Assembly: GCA_019187195.1 (NCBI GenBank)
Contig: JABAQT010000060.1
Span: 74,269-138,268 of the forward strand
Reading direction: 5' to 3'
Source: Bryobacteraceae bacterium
GTDB lineage: Bacteria; Acidobacteriota; Terriglobia; Bryobacterales; Bryobacteraceae
Length of the DNA stretch: 64,000 bases
Part shown: positions 37,101 through 45,440 of the stretch, piece after piece
Position numbering within the stretch: position 1 is the stretch's first letter
How the letters are laid out: every line of letters begins with the position of its first letter
The notes under the pieces: generated by a model
Seen by the model: the letters and a program-made list of their open reading frames with translations, nothing else
The model's database searches: none
Told to the model about the DNA's origin: nothing
Position numbers and translations under genes: made by a program

Positions 37101-37655
37101 CACTCCGTCGAGGGTGGCATCCCACGCCTTGGTCTGGCCTCCGCCGAGCGCGATTCTGCCTCCGCTGCTGCGCGCCTCGGAGGTGATCCGCACGAGGTCG
37201 AAGGGGCTGCGCAAAGCTCCGCCGACGACCAGCGGCAATTCGTCGACGAGTTTGTTTTGGACGGCGGTGCTGACTTTGGCGTTTTCGGTCTGCACTTGCG
37301 CCACGCTGGCGTTCACTTCGACTGTTTCGGTGACTCCTCCAACCTCGAGAGTGAGGTCGACGCGGAGCGTGGAAGCCGCGGCGAGCGTGAGGCCATCGCG
37401 CCGCAACCGCTTAAAGCCGGGCGCGGCCGCTTCGAGGCGATACTGACCGGGGACAAGGTTTGGAACGTTGTATGCTCCCGTGGCGGTGGTCACCACGGTG
37501 GTTGTCTGATTGGTGGAAATGCTGGTCACGACGACAGTGGCGCCGGCGATGCTGGCGCGCGTTGCGTCCGTGACGGCTCCGGTTATGTTGCCGCGCTCGG
37601 TTTGCCCGTGGAGGGAAACAACAGCGGCAAGAAAAAGGATCGGCTTGCGTGACAT
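34170..37655 (-). CDS. Oar-type TonB-dependent receptor (downstream paralogue)
   Basis: 1161 residues. Signal peptide, CarboxypepD_reg domain (ERGNITGAVTDATRASIAGA, GAYNVPNLVPGQYRLEAAAPG), plug-like region (AEYGQAGGGVMTFSSKSGTNEF), then a large barrel (DFGASFGGPVRIPKIYNGRDRT, FYFQDDWRVNRKLTLNLGLRYE) ending in Trp. Imports or binds large ligands at the outer membrane in TonB-linked fashion; ligand unknown. Nearly gap-free alignment with the next upstream gene, well over 80% identical by eye, so the two arose by tandem duplication. AGGAG lies 11 bases before the ATG; an out-of-frame ATG in between could interfere. Confidence 0.9.
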   Translation of the reverse strand: MSRKPILFLAAVVSLHGQTERGNITGAVTDATRASIAGATVVVTSISTNQTTTVVTTATGAYNVPNLVPGQYRLEAAAPGFKRLRRDGLTLAAASTLRVDLTLEVGGVTETVEVNASVAQVQTENAKVSTAVQNKLVDELPLVVGGALRSPFDLVRITSEARSSGGRIALGGGQTKAWDATLDGVSVTTNRAADAVEIAYTTPSLEAITEFTVDTNGFKAEYGQAGGGVMTFSSKSGTNEFHGSAYDFLRNEKLDARGFFAKSRSVYKQNDFGASFGGPVRIPKIYNGRDRTFFFVAYEGFRNRVGANDTIGTVPTPEMYSGDFTNWVDAKNNLLLIYDPVTTRPNPNGGGMIRTPFAGNRIPASRFSTFSKALIPYGQTVKPNRGGVPGTIGYIRDNFITTSGTLLNPQDKGSLRFDHAISSNHKLGYFYNGTSYRREVGAGGPPGLPMPLWDGQAQLYETESHRLTYDWTISPRMLNHFAIGGNLFSKDSFSPNVGGGWKAKGVCFKNSVDCNVNFPGVTFTEFSGWGGVADNGTEQPLWSIKEDLSYIRGTHTLKMGYSFQSQRANGFGQQDISGRAGFSFLNTSVPGATSFNSGSSFASFLLGEAFSGRTETDRFVAQMYRYHGFYFQDDWRVNRKLTLNLGLRYEFTLPPVEGSDQYSDFTPDRPNPAVNNFPGALRFAGFGPGRENVRSLVPGWYGAVGPRAGLAYSIDDKTVFRAGFGRSFSKVTVVSGSGHFAGFIGQYAFNSGDQGVTSLYNWDNGLPPYKLPPQIDPTFQNNLNVDFWQLSDAARAPENLFWTASIQRQLSTNTVLEVNYNALMGSHLQAGLVNLNQMPTVYLNDFINRFGAAQAINLLRSDISSPAAQSAGIAPPYPNFTDRSVQSVRTVAQALRPYPQYQSVVTGSQGGDKSGHSTYHALVIKAERRYSAGLTFQWNYTFSKILTDADNYDVSGSGSQDQYNRRLEKSIGQFDQTHSLKMSTIYELPFGRGKRFLNRGGLVNGILGGWRAGAIFTYASGFPIPLSRNNPFPIFNSFTRPVITTYDNWRAPVKGDGFDPAVDRFMDRASFPSQPIDQFGNATHYNPKLRAFPDFNENISLAKTFPITESFRADFRWEMFNMFNRTVFNTGSTNLNSTAFGVVNGQVNNPRQMQVALKIYW

Positions 37656-37768
37656 CTCTCATGAATCTCCTGACCGAGATATGAAAATCCAGTCACGCAG
37701 TATATCAACGAAAGTCAGAGCGGACGAAAGCGCAAATAATCGTTAATCGACTTACATTTAATAATAGT
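37656..37768. promoter_or_regulatory. AT-rich spacer between the two receptor paralogues
   Basis: 113 bases, much more AT-rich than the genes, with TATACT on the minus strand as a possible -10 box for the downstream paralogue; no clear -35. GTCTAC-CA-GTAGAC at the left-hand receptor stop region (37767-37780) is a small perfect palindrome overlapping the stop codon of the upstream paralogue. Confidence 0.4.
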
Positions 37769-40700
37769 CTACCAGTAGACTTTCAGCGCCACCTGCATTT
37801 GGCGCGCGCTGTTCACCTGTCCGTTCACCACCCCGAACGCGGTGGAATTCAGGTTCGCGTTGCCGGTATTGAAGACCGTGCGATTGAACATGTTGAACAT
37901 TTCCCAGCGGAAGTCCGCGCGGAAGGACTCTTTTATCGGAAAAGTCTTTCCCATGCTTATATTTTCATTGAAATCGGGAAAGGCTCTTACTTTCGGATTA
38001 TAACGAGTGGCGTTTCCAAATTGATCATTCGGTTGCGCGGGGAAGGCGGCGATATTCAGGAACTTGTCCACCGCGGGATCGAACTTATCCCCCTTGAGGG
38101 GCGCGCGCCAGTTGTCATAGCCGGTCACCACGGGCCTGGTGAACGAATTGAAAATGGGGAACGGATTGTTTCGAGAGAGGGCGATCGGGAAGCCGCTGGC
38201 ATAGGTGAAGATGCCGCCGAGGCGCCAGCCTCCGAGCACCGCGTCCACCAGCCCTCCGCGGTTCAGGAAGTGCTTTCCCTTGCCGAAGGGCAATTCATAG
38301 ATCGTGGACAGCTTCAAGGAATGCGTTTGATCGAACTGGCCGATGGACTTTTCAAGACGCCGGTTGTACTGATCCTGTGAGCCGGAGCCGCTCACGTCAT
38401 AGTTGTCCGCATCCGTGAGAATTTTCGAGAACGTGTAGTTCCACTGGAAAGTCAGGCCGGAGGAATAGCGGCGTTCGGCTTTGATCACGAGGGCGTGGTA
38501 GGCGGAATGCCCGCTCTTATCCCCGCTCTGAGCGCCGGTCACGACGTTCTGATACTGCGGGTACGGCCGCAGGGCCTGCGCCACGGTACGGACGCGCTGC
38601 ACGGCCGGATCGGTGAAGTTCGCATAGGGAATGGGAATTCCAGCCGATCTCGCCGCCGTCGAATTGATGTCGCCGCGCAGCAGATTGAGGGCCTGCGTTG
38701 CTCCGAAGCGGGTGATGAAATCGTTCAGAAACACCGTGGGCATCTGGTTGATGTTCACCAAACCGGTTTGCAGATGGGACCCCGTGGTGGCGTTGTACCC
38801 CACTTCGAGGACGGTGTTCGAGGAGAGCTGACGCTGGATGGATGCCGTCCAGAACAGGTTCTCCGGCGCCCGCGCGGCGTCCCTGAGCTGCCAGTGATCG
38901 ACGTCCAGGTTGTTCTGGAAGGAGGGATCGATTCGCGGCGGCAGGATGTAGGCTGGAAGCCCGTTGTCCACATTGAACAGCGTTGTGATGCCCTGGTCGC
39001 CGGAGTTGAAGGCATACTGCCCGATAAAGCCCGCGAAATGCCCGCTTCCGCTGACCACGGTCACCTTGCTGAACGAGCGTCCGAAGCCGGCGCGGAAGAC
39101 AGTCTTATCATTCACGGTGTAAGCCAGGCCCGCGCGCGGGCCGATGGCTCCGTACCAGCCCGGCACCAGGCTGCGGGTGTTCTCGCGCCCCGGTCCGAAG
39201 CCGGCAAAGCGCAGCGCGCCGGGATAACCGTTCACCGCCGGGTTGGGACGGTCCGGAGTGAAGTCCGAATACTGGTTCGATCCTTCCACCGGAGGCAGCG
39301 TGAACTCATAGCGCAATCCGAGGTTGAGAACCAGCTTGCGATTTACGCGCCAATCGTCCTGGAAGTAAAAGCCGTGGTAGCGGTACAACTGCGCCACGAA
39401 ACGGTCCGTTTCGGTGCGGCCGCTGATGGCATCTCCCAGAAGGAAGGAGGCGAAGGAAGAGCCGCTATTGAAACTGGTGGCTCCGGGGATCGAAGTGCTC
39501 AGGAAGCTGAATCCCGCGCGCCCGGCGATATCCTGCTGCCCGAATCCATTGGCGCGCTGGCTTTGGAACGAGTAGCCCATCTTGAAGGTGTGGGTGCCAT
39601 GAATGTAGCTCAGGTCTTCCTTGATGGACCATAGCGGCTGTTCGGTTCCGTTGTCGGCGGTGGCTCCCCAGGAGCTGAACTCGGTGAAGGTGATTCCCGG
39701 AAAATTCACGTTGCAATCGACGGCATTCTTCAGGCAGATGCCCTTCGCTTTCCAGCCGCCGCCGACGGCCGGTGAAAACGAGTCCTTCGAAAACAGATTG
39801 CCACCGATTGCGAAGTGGCTCAGCATGCGCGGGGATATGGTCCAGTCGTAAGTGAGACGGTGCGATTCGGTTTCATACAACTGCGCCTGGCCGTCCCAGA
39901 GAGGGACCGGCAATCCGGGGGGGCCGCCGGCTCCCACTTCCTGGCGGTAGGAGGTGCCGTTGTAGAAGTAGCCCAGTTTGTGATTGGCGCTGATGGCATG
40001 GTCGAATCTCAGGCTGCCCTTGTCCTGAGGATTAAGGAGAGTCCCGGAAGTGGTTATGAAGTTGTTCTGCACGTATCCGATGGTGCCGGGGACGCCTCCG
40101 CGGTTCGGCTTGATCGCCTGGCCGTAGGGGAGCACGGTCTTGGTGAAAGCGGCAAACCGGGACGTCGGGATCTGATTTCCCGCGAACGGCGTGCGTACAA
40201 ATCCGCTGCCGGCCGGGTTCGGGCGCGTGGTGGCCGGGTCGTAGATCTGAAGAAGGTTGTTGCGGCTGTCCACCCAGTTGCTGAAATCGCCGTTATACAT
40301 TTCGGGCGTGGGCACACTCCGGATGGTGTCGTTGGCTCCCACACGGTTGCGGAAGCCCTCGTAGGCGACGAAAAAGAAGGTACGGTTACGGCCGTCATAC
40401 AGCTTGGGAATGCGCACGGGACCGCCGAGGGACGCCCCGAAATCGTTCTGCTTGTAAATGGACCGAGACTTGGCGAAGAAGCCGCGCGCGTCCAGTTTTT
40501 CATTTCTAAGGAAATCGTAGGCTGATCCATGCCACTCGTTCGTTCCGGACTTGGATGAGAAGGTCATCACGCCACCGCCGGCCTGTCCGTATTCGGCCTT
40601 GAAGCCGTTGGTGTCCACGGCGAACTCCGTGATCGCCTCGAGGGAGGGAGTCGTGTAGGCGATTTCGGCCGCGTCGGCCGAACGGTTGGTGGTGACGGAG

Positions 40701-41260
40701 ACGCCGTCGAGGGTCGCCTCCCAGGCTTTTGCCTGGCCGCCGCCCAACGCAATCCGCGAACCGCTGGCGCGCGCCTCCGAGGTAATCCGCACGAGGTCGA
40801 AGGGGCTGCGCAAGGCTCCGCCCACGACGAGGGGCAGCTCATCGACAAGTCTGTTCTGGACGGCCGTAGTCACCTTGGCGTTCTCGGTCTGGACCTGGGC
40901 GACGGTGGCGTTGACCTCGACCGTCTCGCTGACCTGGCCCACCTCGAGCGTCGCGTCGACGCGCAACGTGGCGGCGGCGGTGAGAGTCAGGCCCTCACGG
41001 CGAACCTGTTTGAACCCCTGAAGAGAGACCTCGAGGCGATAGGGGCCGGGGGGCAGGTTGGGGACGTTATAGGCGCCGGTGTCCGTGGTCCGCACGGAAG
41101 TGGACTGGTTGGTCGTGGTGTTTGTCACGACGACGGAGGCTCCGGCGACGGCGGCCTGGGTTGTATCGGTGACAGTGCCGGTGATATTTCCACGTTCGGT
41201 TTGGGCGTGCAGGAAGATAGCCGCAAGAGAGAAGAGGGCAACAACAGATCTGATTTTCAT
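37769..41260 (-). CDS. Oar-type TonB-dependent receptor (upstream paralogue)
   Basis: 1163 residues with the same layout as its neighbour: signal peptide (MKIRSVVALFSLAAIFLHAQ), CarboxypepD_reg (TERGNITGTVTDTTQAAVAG), plug region, barrel and final Trp. Most differences are conservative, spread along the length rather than confined to loops. Examples are LDGVSVTTNRSADA against NRAADA, and SNQYSDFTPDRP against SDQYSDFTPDRP. No SusD-like partner lies next to it. Its own -10 box TATAAT is 27-32 bases upstream of the ATG. Confidence 0.9.
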   Translation of the reverse strand: MKIRSVVALFSLAAIFLHAQTERGNITGTVTDTTQAAVAGASVVVTNTTTNQSTSVRTTDTGAYNVPNLPPGPYRLEVSLQGFKQVRREGLTLTAAATLRVDATLEVGQVSETVEVNATVAQVQTENAKVTTAVQNRLVDELPLVVGGALRSPFDLVRITSEARASGSRIALGGGQAKAWEATLDGVSVTTNRSADAAEIAYTTPSLEAITEFAVDTNGFKAEYGQAGGGVMTFSSKSGTNEWHGSAYDFLRNEKLDARGFFAKSRSIYKQNDFGASLGGPVRIPKLYDGRNRTFFFVAYEGFRNRVGANDTIRSVPTPEMYNGDFSNWVDSRNNLLQIYDPATTRPNPAGSGFVRTPFAGNQIPTSRFAAFTKTVLPYGQAIKPNRGGVPGTIGYVQNNFITTSGTLLNPQDKGSLRFDHAISANHKLGYFYNGTSYRQEVGAGGPPGLPVPLWDGQAQLYETESHRLTYDWTISPRMLSHFAIGGNLFSKDSFSPAVGGGWKAKGICLKNAVDCNVNFPGITFTEFSSWGATADNGTEQPLWSIKEDLSYIHGTHTFKMGYSFQSQRANGFGQQDIAGRAGFSFLSTSIPGATSFNSGSSFASFLLGDAISGRTETDRFVAQLYRYHGFYFQDDWRVNRKLVLNLGLRYEFTLPPVEGSNQYSDFTPDRPNPAVNGYPGALRFAGFGPGRENTRSLVPGWYGAIGPRAGLAYTVNDKTVFRAGFGRSFSKVTVVSGSGHFAGFIGQYAFNSGDQGITTLFNVDNGLPAYILPPRIDPSFQNNLDVDHWQLRDAARAPENLFWTASIQRQLSSNTVLEVGYNATTGSHLQTGLVNINQMPTVFLNDFITRFGATQALNLLRGDINSTAARSAGIPIPYANFTDPAVQRVRTVAQALRPYPQYQNVVTGAQSGDKSGHSAYHALVIKAERRYSSGLTFQWNYTFSKILTDADNYDVSGSGSQDQYNRRLEKSIGQFDQTHSLKLSTIYELPFGKGKHFLNRGGLVDAVLGGWRLGGIFTYASGFPIALSRNNPFPIFNSFTRPVVTGYDNWRAPLKGDKFDPAVDKFLNIAAFPAQPNDQFGNATRYNPKVRAFPDFNENISMGKTFPIKESFRADFRWEMFNMFNRTVFNTGNANLNSTAFGVVNGQVNSARQMQVALKVYW

Positions 41261-41286
41261 AGCACCACACTTATGGGGTTTTGGGG

Positions 41287-41292
41287 ATTATA
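41287..41292 (-). promoter_or_regulatory. Consensus -10 box of the upstream receptor paralogue
   Basis: TATAAT on the minus strand, placed for a transcript with a leader of about 20 bases before ATG 41260. No good -35 box lies 16-18 bases upstream, so an activator may be needed. An ACCG/CGGT hairpin sits close upstream. Confidence 0.45.
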
Positions 41293-41386
41293 CCACTTGT
41301 TGCCGATAACCGCCTGTCGGTTTCCGCGAACATTTTACTCGAACATCGTTTTATACAAACGAGATGCGATTAACGTTCGTGAATCC

Positions 41387-42406
41387 CTACCTGGCAGCGT
41401 AGTAGCCGTCCCGTGTCTGCACCAGCAGGCCTTTGCGGTTCACCGAAAGGGTGATCTTCCGATACCCCCCGCTCCTGGGCTGATCGGACACGTACCCGAG
41501 GCTGTACTGGTGGCGCAGTTCCTCTTCGATCCGGCCGAACACTGTCTCGATGGGCTCGTAGCCGGATACCTCGAAGAATCCTCCTCCGGTCTCCTTTGAA
41601 AGCCGCTGGAGCGTTCTGCCTCCCTCGGTGTCGCGGGGCAGACGCTGGAGCCAGCGCCAGCGGCGGTCGACTGGTTCGGGAACCTCTCCACCGTTGGCGA
41701 CGACGTCATAGAAGAAGATGGAATAGATGAGAGTATCGGCACGCTGCGCCGCCTCGATGGCCTCATTCAGACTGGCCATGCTTCCCGCGTCCACGCCATC
41801 CGTCATCAGGACGAGAGCTTTTCTTCCCGTTTGCTTCCTGGTGACTTCATTGGCGGCCAGCACGATCGCGTCGTAGAGCGCCGTGCCGATGCCCGGACCT
41901 CCACGGCGGCGCGGGGTGTCCGGTCCGATGGGAGCAACGGGGGAAGGCGGACCCGGGGGAGGAATGGCCACCTGTACAAGCGCGGCCTCGAGGGCGGAGC
42001 GGGATGGCGTGAGATCCTGCAACAATTCGGGGGTCACTTCAAAACGCATCACAAAGGCGCGATCATTGTTTTCGCGCAGCACCTGGCGCAGAAAGCGGAT
42101 GCTCGCGATCAGCTCGGACCTCAGTACGCGGCGCTGGCTGCGGCTGGTGTCGACGAGCAGTCCCATGGTGAGCGGCAGGTCCGACTCCTGCGCGAAATAG
42201 CGGATGGTTTGGGGCCGCCCGTCTTCTTTCAGCAGGAAGTCGTCTTTTTTCAGGTCACGGACGATCTCTCCGCGCTTGTTGCGCACCGAAGCGAGGAGGC
42301 TCACCACGCGGACCTCCGTGGAGAACGTTGCCGGCTCCTGCGCGGCCGCGAGAGCAGCCAGCGATAGCAGCAGTTCGCGCCGCGTGTATGTAGTTTCGTT
42401 CACCAT
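41387..42406 (-). CDS. Acidobacterial VWFA-related exported protein
   Basis: 339 residues of the VWFA-related acidobacterial type (TIGR03436-like). The N-terminus is a Sec or Tat-like signal (TRRELLLSLAALAAAQ). It is followed by FSTEVRVVSLLASVRNKRGEIVRDLKKDDFLLKEDG, a family hallmark, then the VWA domain with an intact MIDAS motif LLVDTSRS and VLMTDGVDAGS. The C-terminus HQYSLGYVSDQ...GYRKITLSV is also typical. Likely a periplasmic or surface protein-binding module; partner unknown. Confidence 0.85.
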   Translation of the reverse strand: MVNETTYTRRELLLSLAALAAAQEPATFSTEVRVVSLLASVRNKRGEIVRDLKKDDFLLKEDGRPQTIRYFAQESDLPLTMGLLVDTSRSQRRVLRSELIASIRFLRQVLRENNDRAFVMRFEVTPELLQDLTPSRSALEAALVQVAIPPPGPPSPVAPIGPDTPRRRGGPGIGTALYDAIVLAANEVTRKQTGRKALVLMTDGVDAGSMASLNEAIEAAQRADTLIYSIFFYDVVANGGEVPEPVDRRWRWLQRLPRDTEGGRTLQRLSKETGGGFFEVSGYEPIETVFGRIEEELRHQYSLGYVSDQPRSGGYRKITLSVNRKGLLVQTRDGYYAAR

Positions 42407-42479
42407 GTTCAGCGATGCGCCGCGAGAGTGTCACTCTCCTCTCTTCATGTTACGACCTGCCCGGAGCCGCCACTCGTGT

Positions 42480-43766
42480 TCAGTTCCGCTCGCGCACAAA
42501 GAACAATTGTTTATCCATCCCCGGAGGCACGGCGACATCAAAGAATCCGATCATCATCTCTTCCCAACTTTGTTCGCCCCAATGCACTTCGGCTCGAGGG
42601 TCGGGGTTGCGCGGATTGTTGGCCGAGTTATCGAAGATTCCGGTGACCAGCAGCCTTGTCCCGGCGGGCAGCAACCGGGGCTTCTTCAGCCGGTAGGAAA
42701 GCTGCCAGTGGAAGTCGTAGTGGTTCACCTTGAGCAGGGTCTCGACGCGTCCGCGCGAATGCACGATCTGGTATTCGAAGCCGCTTCCGCGCAGATGCAT
42801 GTGGGGCAGCATGCTCAACAGGAGGGCCTCGCGAGGCAGAGTTCCCCAACGCGAGAGGCGGCACTCGGGATCACCAGGAGGTATCACAATATCATCGACG
42901 CCCATCTGTAGCGTGAGGACGCGCTTGCGGACCGGCTCTTCGGCGAACACCAGGCCGACGCTTGTCTGATCGGAAGAAGCGGTCTTTCCGGCCGTATAGT
43001 GTAGTTGCAGGATCAGGTCGGCGCCGGCGGGAACCAGCTTCGCCATTCCCTCCGGCCAGGAGGAAACGGGCGATCCGGGGGTGTAGACGCCTAGAATGTC
43101 CGCTTTCGTCTCCCGCGCCGCGCGCAGGGCCGGCGCATTGGAGGAGGGCGGCGCATACATTTCGCCCGAGGGGACGCCACGGAGCCATTTCGAACCCGCC
43201 TCCCTCACGTAGAGGACGGCGTGATGCACGACGGCCGCATCACTGGGGCGGATCTCGACCAGGCGCACCCAGCGGTCCGACTCGAAGCGGGTGGGCAGAA
43301 TGACGTACTGATATTCGAGGACGGCGTTCGCGGGAATGGGGAAGGCATGCGGCATGCTGAAGACCACGTCCGGTTTGCGCGCTGTCCAATGAGAAGGCCA
43401 TTGCTTATCGGCCGGCGCGTCGCCGCGGTTTCCTTCGCGGGCTCCCTCTTTGACCCAGCGGTCGATTTTTCCGATGTCTTCGGGCGAAAGGGATGGGTTG
43501 TTGGCGAATTCGCCGAAGCGCGGGTCGGCAAACCACGGCGGCATCCTGCGCAGCCGGACGGCCTCCCGAATGGCCTTCGCCCACGGCCTGACCTGGCGGT
43601 AAGTGAGAAGCGGCATGGTCCCGATTCCGCCCGGACGGTGGCACACCTGGCAGTGGTTCTGAAGCACCGGCAGAATGTCCTTTGTGAACGTGACTCCGGC
43701 CTGGCAGGGAGCGACGAGCAGGAGCAACAGCCAAACAACCACAATGATTTCACTATTGCATGTCAT
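42480..43766 (-). CDS. Cytochrome c / copper type II monooxygenase-like protein
   Basis: 428 residues, exported (IIVVVWLLLLLVAPCQA). A c-type haem site CQVCH lies at residues 39-43 with RRMPPWFADP after it. The following domain resembles the copper type II ascorbate-dependent monooxygenases: VVHHAVLYV (first copper), QLHYTAG, PHMHLRGSG (second copper) and the Met of WEEMMIGFFDV. The fused haem suggests electrons come from a cytochrome rather than ascorbate; this is inference. Start chosen at the ATG before the signal peptide; the longer frame to 44072 runs across the divergent gene. Confidence 0.8.
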   Translation of the reverse strand: MTCNSEIIVVVWLLLLLVAPCQAGVTFTKDILPVLQNHCQVCHRPGGIGTMPLLTYRQVRPWAKAIREAVRLRRMPPWFADPRFGEFANNPSLSPEDIGKIDRWVKEGAREGNRGDAPADKQWPSHWTARKPDVVFSMPHAFPIPANAVLEYQYVILPTRFESDRWVRLVEIRPSDAAVVHHAVLYVREAGSKWLRGVPSGEMYAPPSSNAPALRAARETKADILGVYTPGSPVSSWPEGMAKLVPAGADLILQLHYTAGKTASSDQTSVGLVFAEEPVRKRVLTLQMGVDDIVIPPGDPECRLSRWGTLPREALLLSMLPHMHLRGSGFEYQIVHSRGRVETLLKVNHYDFHWQLSYRLKKPRLLPAGTRLLVTGIFDNSANNPRNPDPRAEVHWGEQSWEEMMIGFFDVAVPPGMDKQLFFVRERN

Positions 43767-43776
43767 GACCGCACGG

Positions 43777-44130
43777 ATGTATTCTGAGAACGTGAAGAGG
43801 CACTCCGCGATCATCAGTTGCGCGCTGGCGTGTCTTCTCTTCCTTCTCTGCGGCGTGTGCGCGGCCAACTGCGCGACCGTTACGGCAACCCCGAAGCATG
43901 ATTGCTGTCCGTCCTCGAAGAAGACGACGGACACGGCTCCGAAGGCGTGCCCCTCGCTCGCGGTGAGCAAGATTGCCGTCACCGCCGATCTGGACACGAT
44001 GGCAATGGCCGTACCCGTAGCGCCGGTTGCGGGCATGCCCGCGCCGGCGGCGAACACGACGGAACGGCTCACCGTCCTATCCTACACGCCACCGGGTGTT
44101 CCGCAGTCTTTCTCCGTCCTCCGCATCTGA
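43777..44130 (+). CDS. Small Cys-rich exported protein leading the Cus-type operon
   Basis: 117 residues from ATG 43777 (GTG 43792 is an alternative). A signal-like helix (AIISCALACLLFLLCGVCAA) is followed by clustered Cys: NCATVTATPKHDCCPSSKK and APKACPS, then a Met/Ala/Pro-rich stretch (MAMAVPVAPVAGMPAP). Small Cys- and Met-rich proteins in front of RND metal pumps are often periplasmic metal binders; that role is inferred from place and composition. 56 bases before the outer-membrane component gene. Divergent from the copper monooxygenase with only ten bases between starts. Confidence 0.55.
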   Translation: MYSENVKRHSAIISCALACLLFLLCGVCAANCATVTATPKHDCCPSSKKTTDTAPKACPSLAVSKIAVTADLDTMAMAVPVAPVAGMPAPAANTTERLTVLSYTPPGVPQSFSVLRI

Positions 44131-44186
44131 TCCTCCGCTTTCCATCCCAGCTCTACCACTGCTCGTGATTCCCGTGGAGGATTGTT

Positions 44187-45440
44187 ATGTCTTTGTTCCC
44201 TGTATTGCTGTGTCTGATTTCGTCCGCCCGCGCCGCCGATCCGATTCTGCAGGCGCTCATCGACGAAGCGCTCCGTAATAACGCCGAGGTGATGGCGGCC
44301 GGGAAAGGTTACCAGGCCGCGACGCGCCGCGGCCGCCAGGCGAGTTCGCTCCCCGAAACGATGTTTTCCGCCGGCTACGCAAGCAGCGGACGGCCGTGGC
44401 CGGGCGCCGGCCTGGGGGTGGACCCCACGTCGAACATGGGGTTCATGGTGACGCAGGAGTTTCCCTTTCCGGGGAAGCGCGAGCTGAGAGGAAAGATCGC
44501 CGATACGGAGGCGCAGGCGGAATACCAGGACTACCGGGCGGCGCAACTGGCGGTGGTTTCGCGGCTCAAACAGGCGTACTACCGGCTCGGTTACACCTAC
44601 GCGGCAATGGACGTCTTGAACAGGAACAAAGACCTGTTGACACGTTTCCTGCGCATCACCGAGGTGCGCTACTCGGTGGGCAGCGCAAGCCAGCAGGACG
44701 TGTTCAAGGCGCAGACCCAACTGGCGATTTTCGAGACGAAGGTGGTGCAGTTGAACCGCGAGAAGCAGGCGCGCGAGGCGGAGATACTCAGTCTTCTCAA
44801 CCGTCCTCCGGCGAGCGCTCCGCTAGGACGGGTGGCGCTGCCGAAGCCGCCAAAGCTCGGCAAGACGCTTGACGATCTGTACGCGCTCGCGAACGGGTTC
44901 GCGCCCATCATCCAGCGCGAACAGAGAATGGTCCTGCGCAATCAACTCGCCACCAACCTTGCGAGGAAGGATTTCTACCCCGACTACTCGATCTCGGGCG
45001 GCTATTTCAACATGGGCGGCATGCCGGACATGTATCAGTTCCGGGTCGACTTCAAGCTTCCCACGTCCTTCTTTCGCAAACAGAGGGCGGCGGTGGAGGA
45101 GCGCGTGGCGCTGGTGAGCCAGGCGCGCAAGGCGCTCGAGGCAACGGCGCAGAGCCTCGCCTTCCGCCTGAAGGATGACTACCTCATGTATGAGACCTCG
45201 CAGCGGCTGATGGAGCTTTACGAACAGACGGTTGTTCCGCAATCGAGCCTGGCGCTCGAATCATCGCTGGCGAGCTACAGCAACGGCTCGGTGGACTTCC
45301 TCTCGGTTCTCACGAACTATCTCACGATGGTGGATTTCGAGATGAACTACTACGAAGAACTGCTTAACGTGAATCTCGCGCTGGCGCGGCTGGAAGAGAT
45401 GACGGGCGCGATGTCCCTTGAAGAGGGGGTCTCGAAATGA
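44187..45440 (+). CDS. Outer-membrane efflux protein (TolC/CusC family)
   Basis: 417 residues: signal peptide (LFPVLLCLISSARA), then two long helical hairpins typical of the outer-membrane efflux fold (LIDEALRNNAEVMAAGKGYQAA; YRAAQLAVVSRLKQAYYRLGY; AREAEILSLLNRPP; TAQSLAFRLKDDY). It forms the exit duct of the tripartite pump. GTGGAGG lies before the ATG. The last four bases overlap the next gene (ATGA). Confidence 0.88.
   Translation: MSLFPVLLCLISSARAADPILQALIDEALRNNAEVMAAGKGYQAATRRGRQASSLPETMFSAGYASSGRPWPGAGLGVDPTSNMGFMVTQEFPFPGKRELRGKIADTEAQAEYQDYRAAQLAVVSRLKQAYYRLGYTYAAMDVLNRNKDLLTRFLRITEVRYSVGSASQQDVFKAQTQLAIFETKVVQLNREKQAREAEILSLLNRPPASAPLGRVALPKPPKLGKTLDDLYALANGFAPIIQREQRMVLRNQLATNLARKDFYPDYSISGGYFNMGGMPDMYQFRVDFKLPTSFFRKQRAAVEERVALVSQARKALEATAQSLAFRLKDDYLMYETSQRLMELYEQTVVPQSSLALESSLASYSNGSVDFLSVLTNYLTMVDFEMNYYEELLNVNLALARLEEMTGAMSLEEGVSK

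Noticed and set aside
35334..37652. 772-residue + strand frame opposite the 34-37.7 kb receptor, and a similar one at 38495-39634
   Set aside because: No family motifs and repeated at the same place opposite both paralogues, as expected of a shadow of a conserved gene.
37656..41386. A chromosomal origin (oriC) in the AT-rich spacers around the receptor paralogues
   Set aside because: Only one near-match to a DnaA box (TTATACAAA at 41351) and no dnaA/dnaN/gidA genes; the skew switch alone is not enough to name an origin.
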